DNA of 64,000 nt from Lunularia cruciata. Its lineage: Eukaryota > Streptophyta > Marchantiopsida > Lunulariales > Lunulariaceae. The stretch lies in NCBI GenBank assembly GCA_948567375.1, contig OX419755.1, forward strand, positions 49,543,001-49,607,000. Reading direction: 5' to 3'. Below the pieces are notes generated by a model, which worked only from the letters and a program-made list of their open reading frames with translations, searched no databases and had not been told where the DNA came from. A program made the translations under genes and the position numbers. Below, in pieces: positions 63,010-64,000 of the stretch. How positions within the stretch are numbered: position 1 is the stretch's first letter; the number at the start of each line of letters is the position of its first letter.

Positions 63010-64000
63010 TATAGGTCAAGTACATCTAGGACATAACCACTATCCTTGAGGAACCACCATGAGGAGAGGAGTCAAACATGCCATATGCCATCCTCTCAAA
63101 CAGCTATCACACACTAACATAGTAACAACTCCACCAGAAGAGCCGCATAACATACACCTCAAGCCTGCATGTACAAGTGCCAAGCTTGAGTCCATAATAT
63201 GATCAACATTTGAGAGGTGGCATGGCAGACAATTGCACACATGATCTTCTAAACAACACCATCACGTCCTTCCAACACAAGGACTCCAGATGGCAAAACC
63301 TAATACACTCTCAAGATAGTGCAGCTTGTAGAAACATCAAGTGTTGTTGGTGTTGTTTATTGTCTACATAGTCACTTGGATGAAATCAACGGATCGGGAA
63401 TCTATAACCTCCTCCTTGAATGGTAGCATAGTATAAGGTATTCCTATGATGAGCAATCACCAAGTTCTCAAAGGACATTTGCATCACTCTCTAAAAGATC
63501 TTTGCCATTTAGAACATGTGCTCATCCATACATCTAGATCATCCAAGTCCAAAACTACATTAGCATCTTGACAAATGGCTATAGGTAAATTTGGATCTTG
63601 TCTATAGAGTAGAAAGTAAGGAGAGAAGGATGCTAATGAGGCTTGCCGGTAGAACCAATAGCCCATGGCCAACCAGGGTAATTGGAGATCCCAATCTCCC
63701 AAGTGGCCTCTTTGAAAACCATACTTATGTAATCTTCTCTTTTGAACCACTCTCTCTACTAAGCTCTCTATCTCAAGGTGATCTTGGGAGGTAGTATAAT
63801 GATCAATCAAAGTCTTGTCACACAAGACCTGAAACTCTCCCAAGAACTCTGTACCTTGATCAATCAAAACTTCAATTAGTGCACCAAAATGACTAAGAAC
63901 CCAATTCAGGAACAAGTAAGTTGTCCCTTCATTGGACTTGTCAAGAAGTGCCACCAACTCAATCCACTTGGAGAAGTGCTCCACCATAACCAAAACATAT
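63010..64000 (-). mobile_element. Ty3/gypsy integrase followed by a PHD-type finger, minus strand, cut by window end
   Basis: 63993-63484 on the minus strand encodes gypsy integrase core (HFSKWIELVALLDKSNEGT, LIDQGTEFLGEFQ, GDWDLQLPWLAMGYWF, FSPYFLLY). About 250 bp further, 63160-63010 encodes CMLCGSS, VCDSCLRGWHMACLTP, then after one stop WLCPRC. This is the C4-H-C3 spacing of a PHD finger. The order puts the finger C-terminal to integrase, where chromoviruses carry a chromodomain. One in-frame stop and a broken linker show decay, but the integrase stretch is intact over 170 codons, so this copy is younger than those at the left. Confidence 0.8.

Overview
The window comes from a nuclear plant genome. 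The genes are intron-rich, the ribosomal-protein gene has a plant-type telo-box promoter, there is a plastid-type ArgC, and the flanks are full of plant Ty3/gypsy chromovirus and Ty1/copia debris. Protein sequences and modest intron sizes suggest a non-seed land plant, possibly a bryophyte. That lineage call is an inference at low to moderate confidence.

Layout. 1-13.0 kb is AT-rich retrotransposon wreckage: a minus-strand gypsy element, three LTRs of one family (LTR-A), and a chromovirus pol split by a solo LTR of a second family (LTR-B). A tract of AT-rich DNA with tandem repeats follows, then a second RT remnant. 13.1-52.6 kb is a gene island of higher GC. It holds five recognisable genes: a PQ-loop membrane protein (17668-26605, +, 13 coding exons), N-acetyl-gamma-glutamyl-phosphate reductase (27936-31586, +, 13 exons), a small conserved-looking protein of 94 residues (33505-33891, +), ribosomal stalk protein P2 (35537-36232, -), and a SUA/RBM5-type splicing factor (44938-51319, +, first coding exon not found). 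A 3.3 kb AT-rich block (36.6-39.85 kb) interrupts the island. 52.6-64 kb is again retrotransposon wreckage: a minus-strand copia element, a decayed DEAD-box helicase retro-pseudogene, LTR pieces, and a gypsy integrase followed by a PHD-type finger.

The genes look like unrelated housekeeping functions: vacuolar transport, arginine synthesis, translation and splicing. I see no operon-like or cluster logic.

The least ordinary part is a repeat family built around a short hairpin core (CCGTTC-NNN-GAACGG) followed by CTTCTGCTCTCAT-like sequence. About 16 copies lie in the 5.9 kb intron 7 of the PQ-loop gene, upstream of the first recognised splicing-factor exon, and in a splicing-factor intron. 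All are in the same orientation. Some are joined to a roughly 190 bp unit whose minus strand carries tRNA-like A and B boxes, so a SINE-like origin is possible. Other notable structures are a ~100 bp-arm hairpin at 14.1-14.3 kb, a ~55 bp dispersed repeat in four copies, two microexons (27 and 21 nt), and a solo LTR with a perfect 5 bp target duplication inside a gypsy pol.
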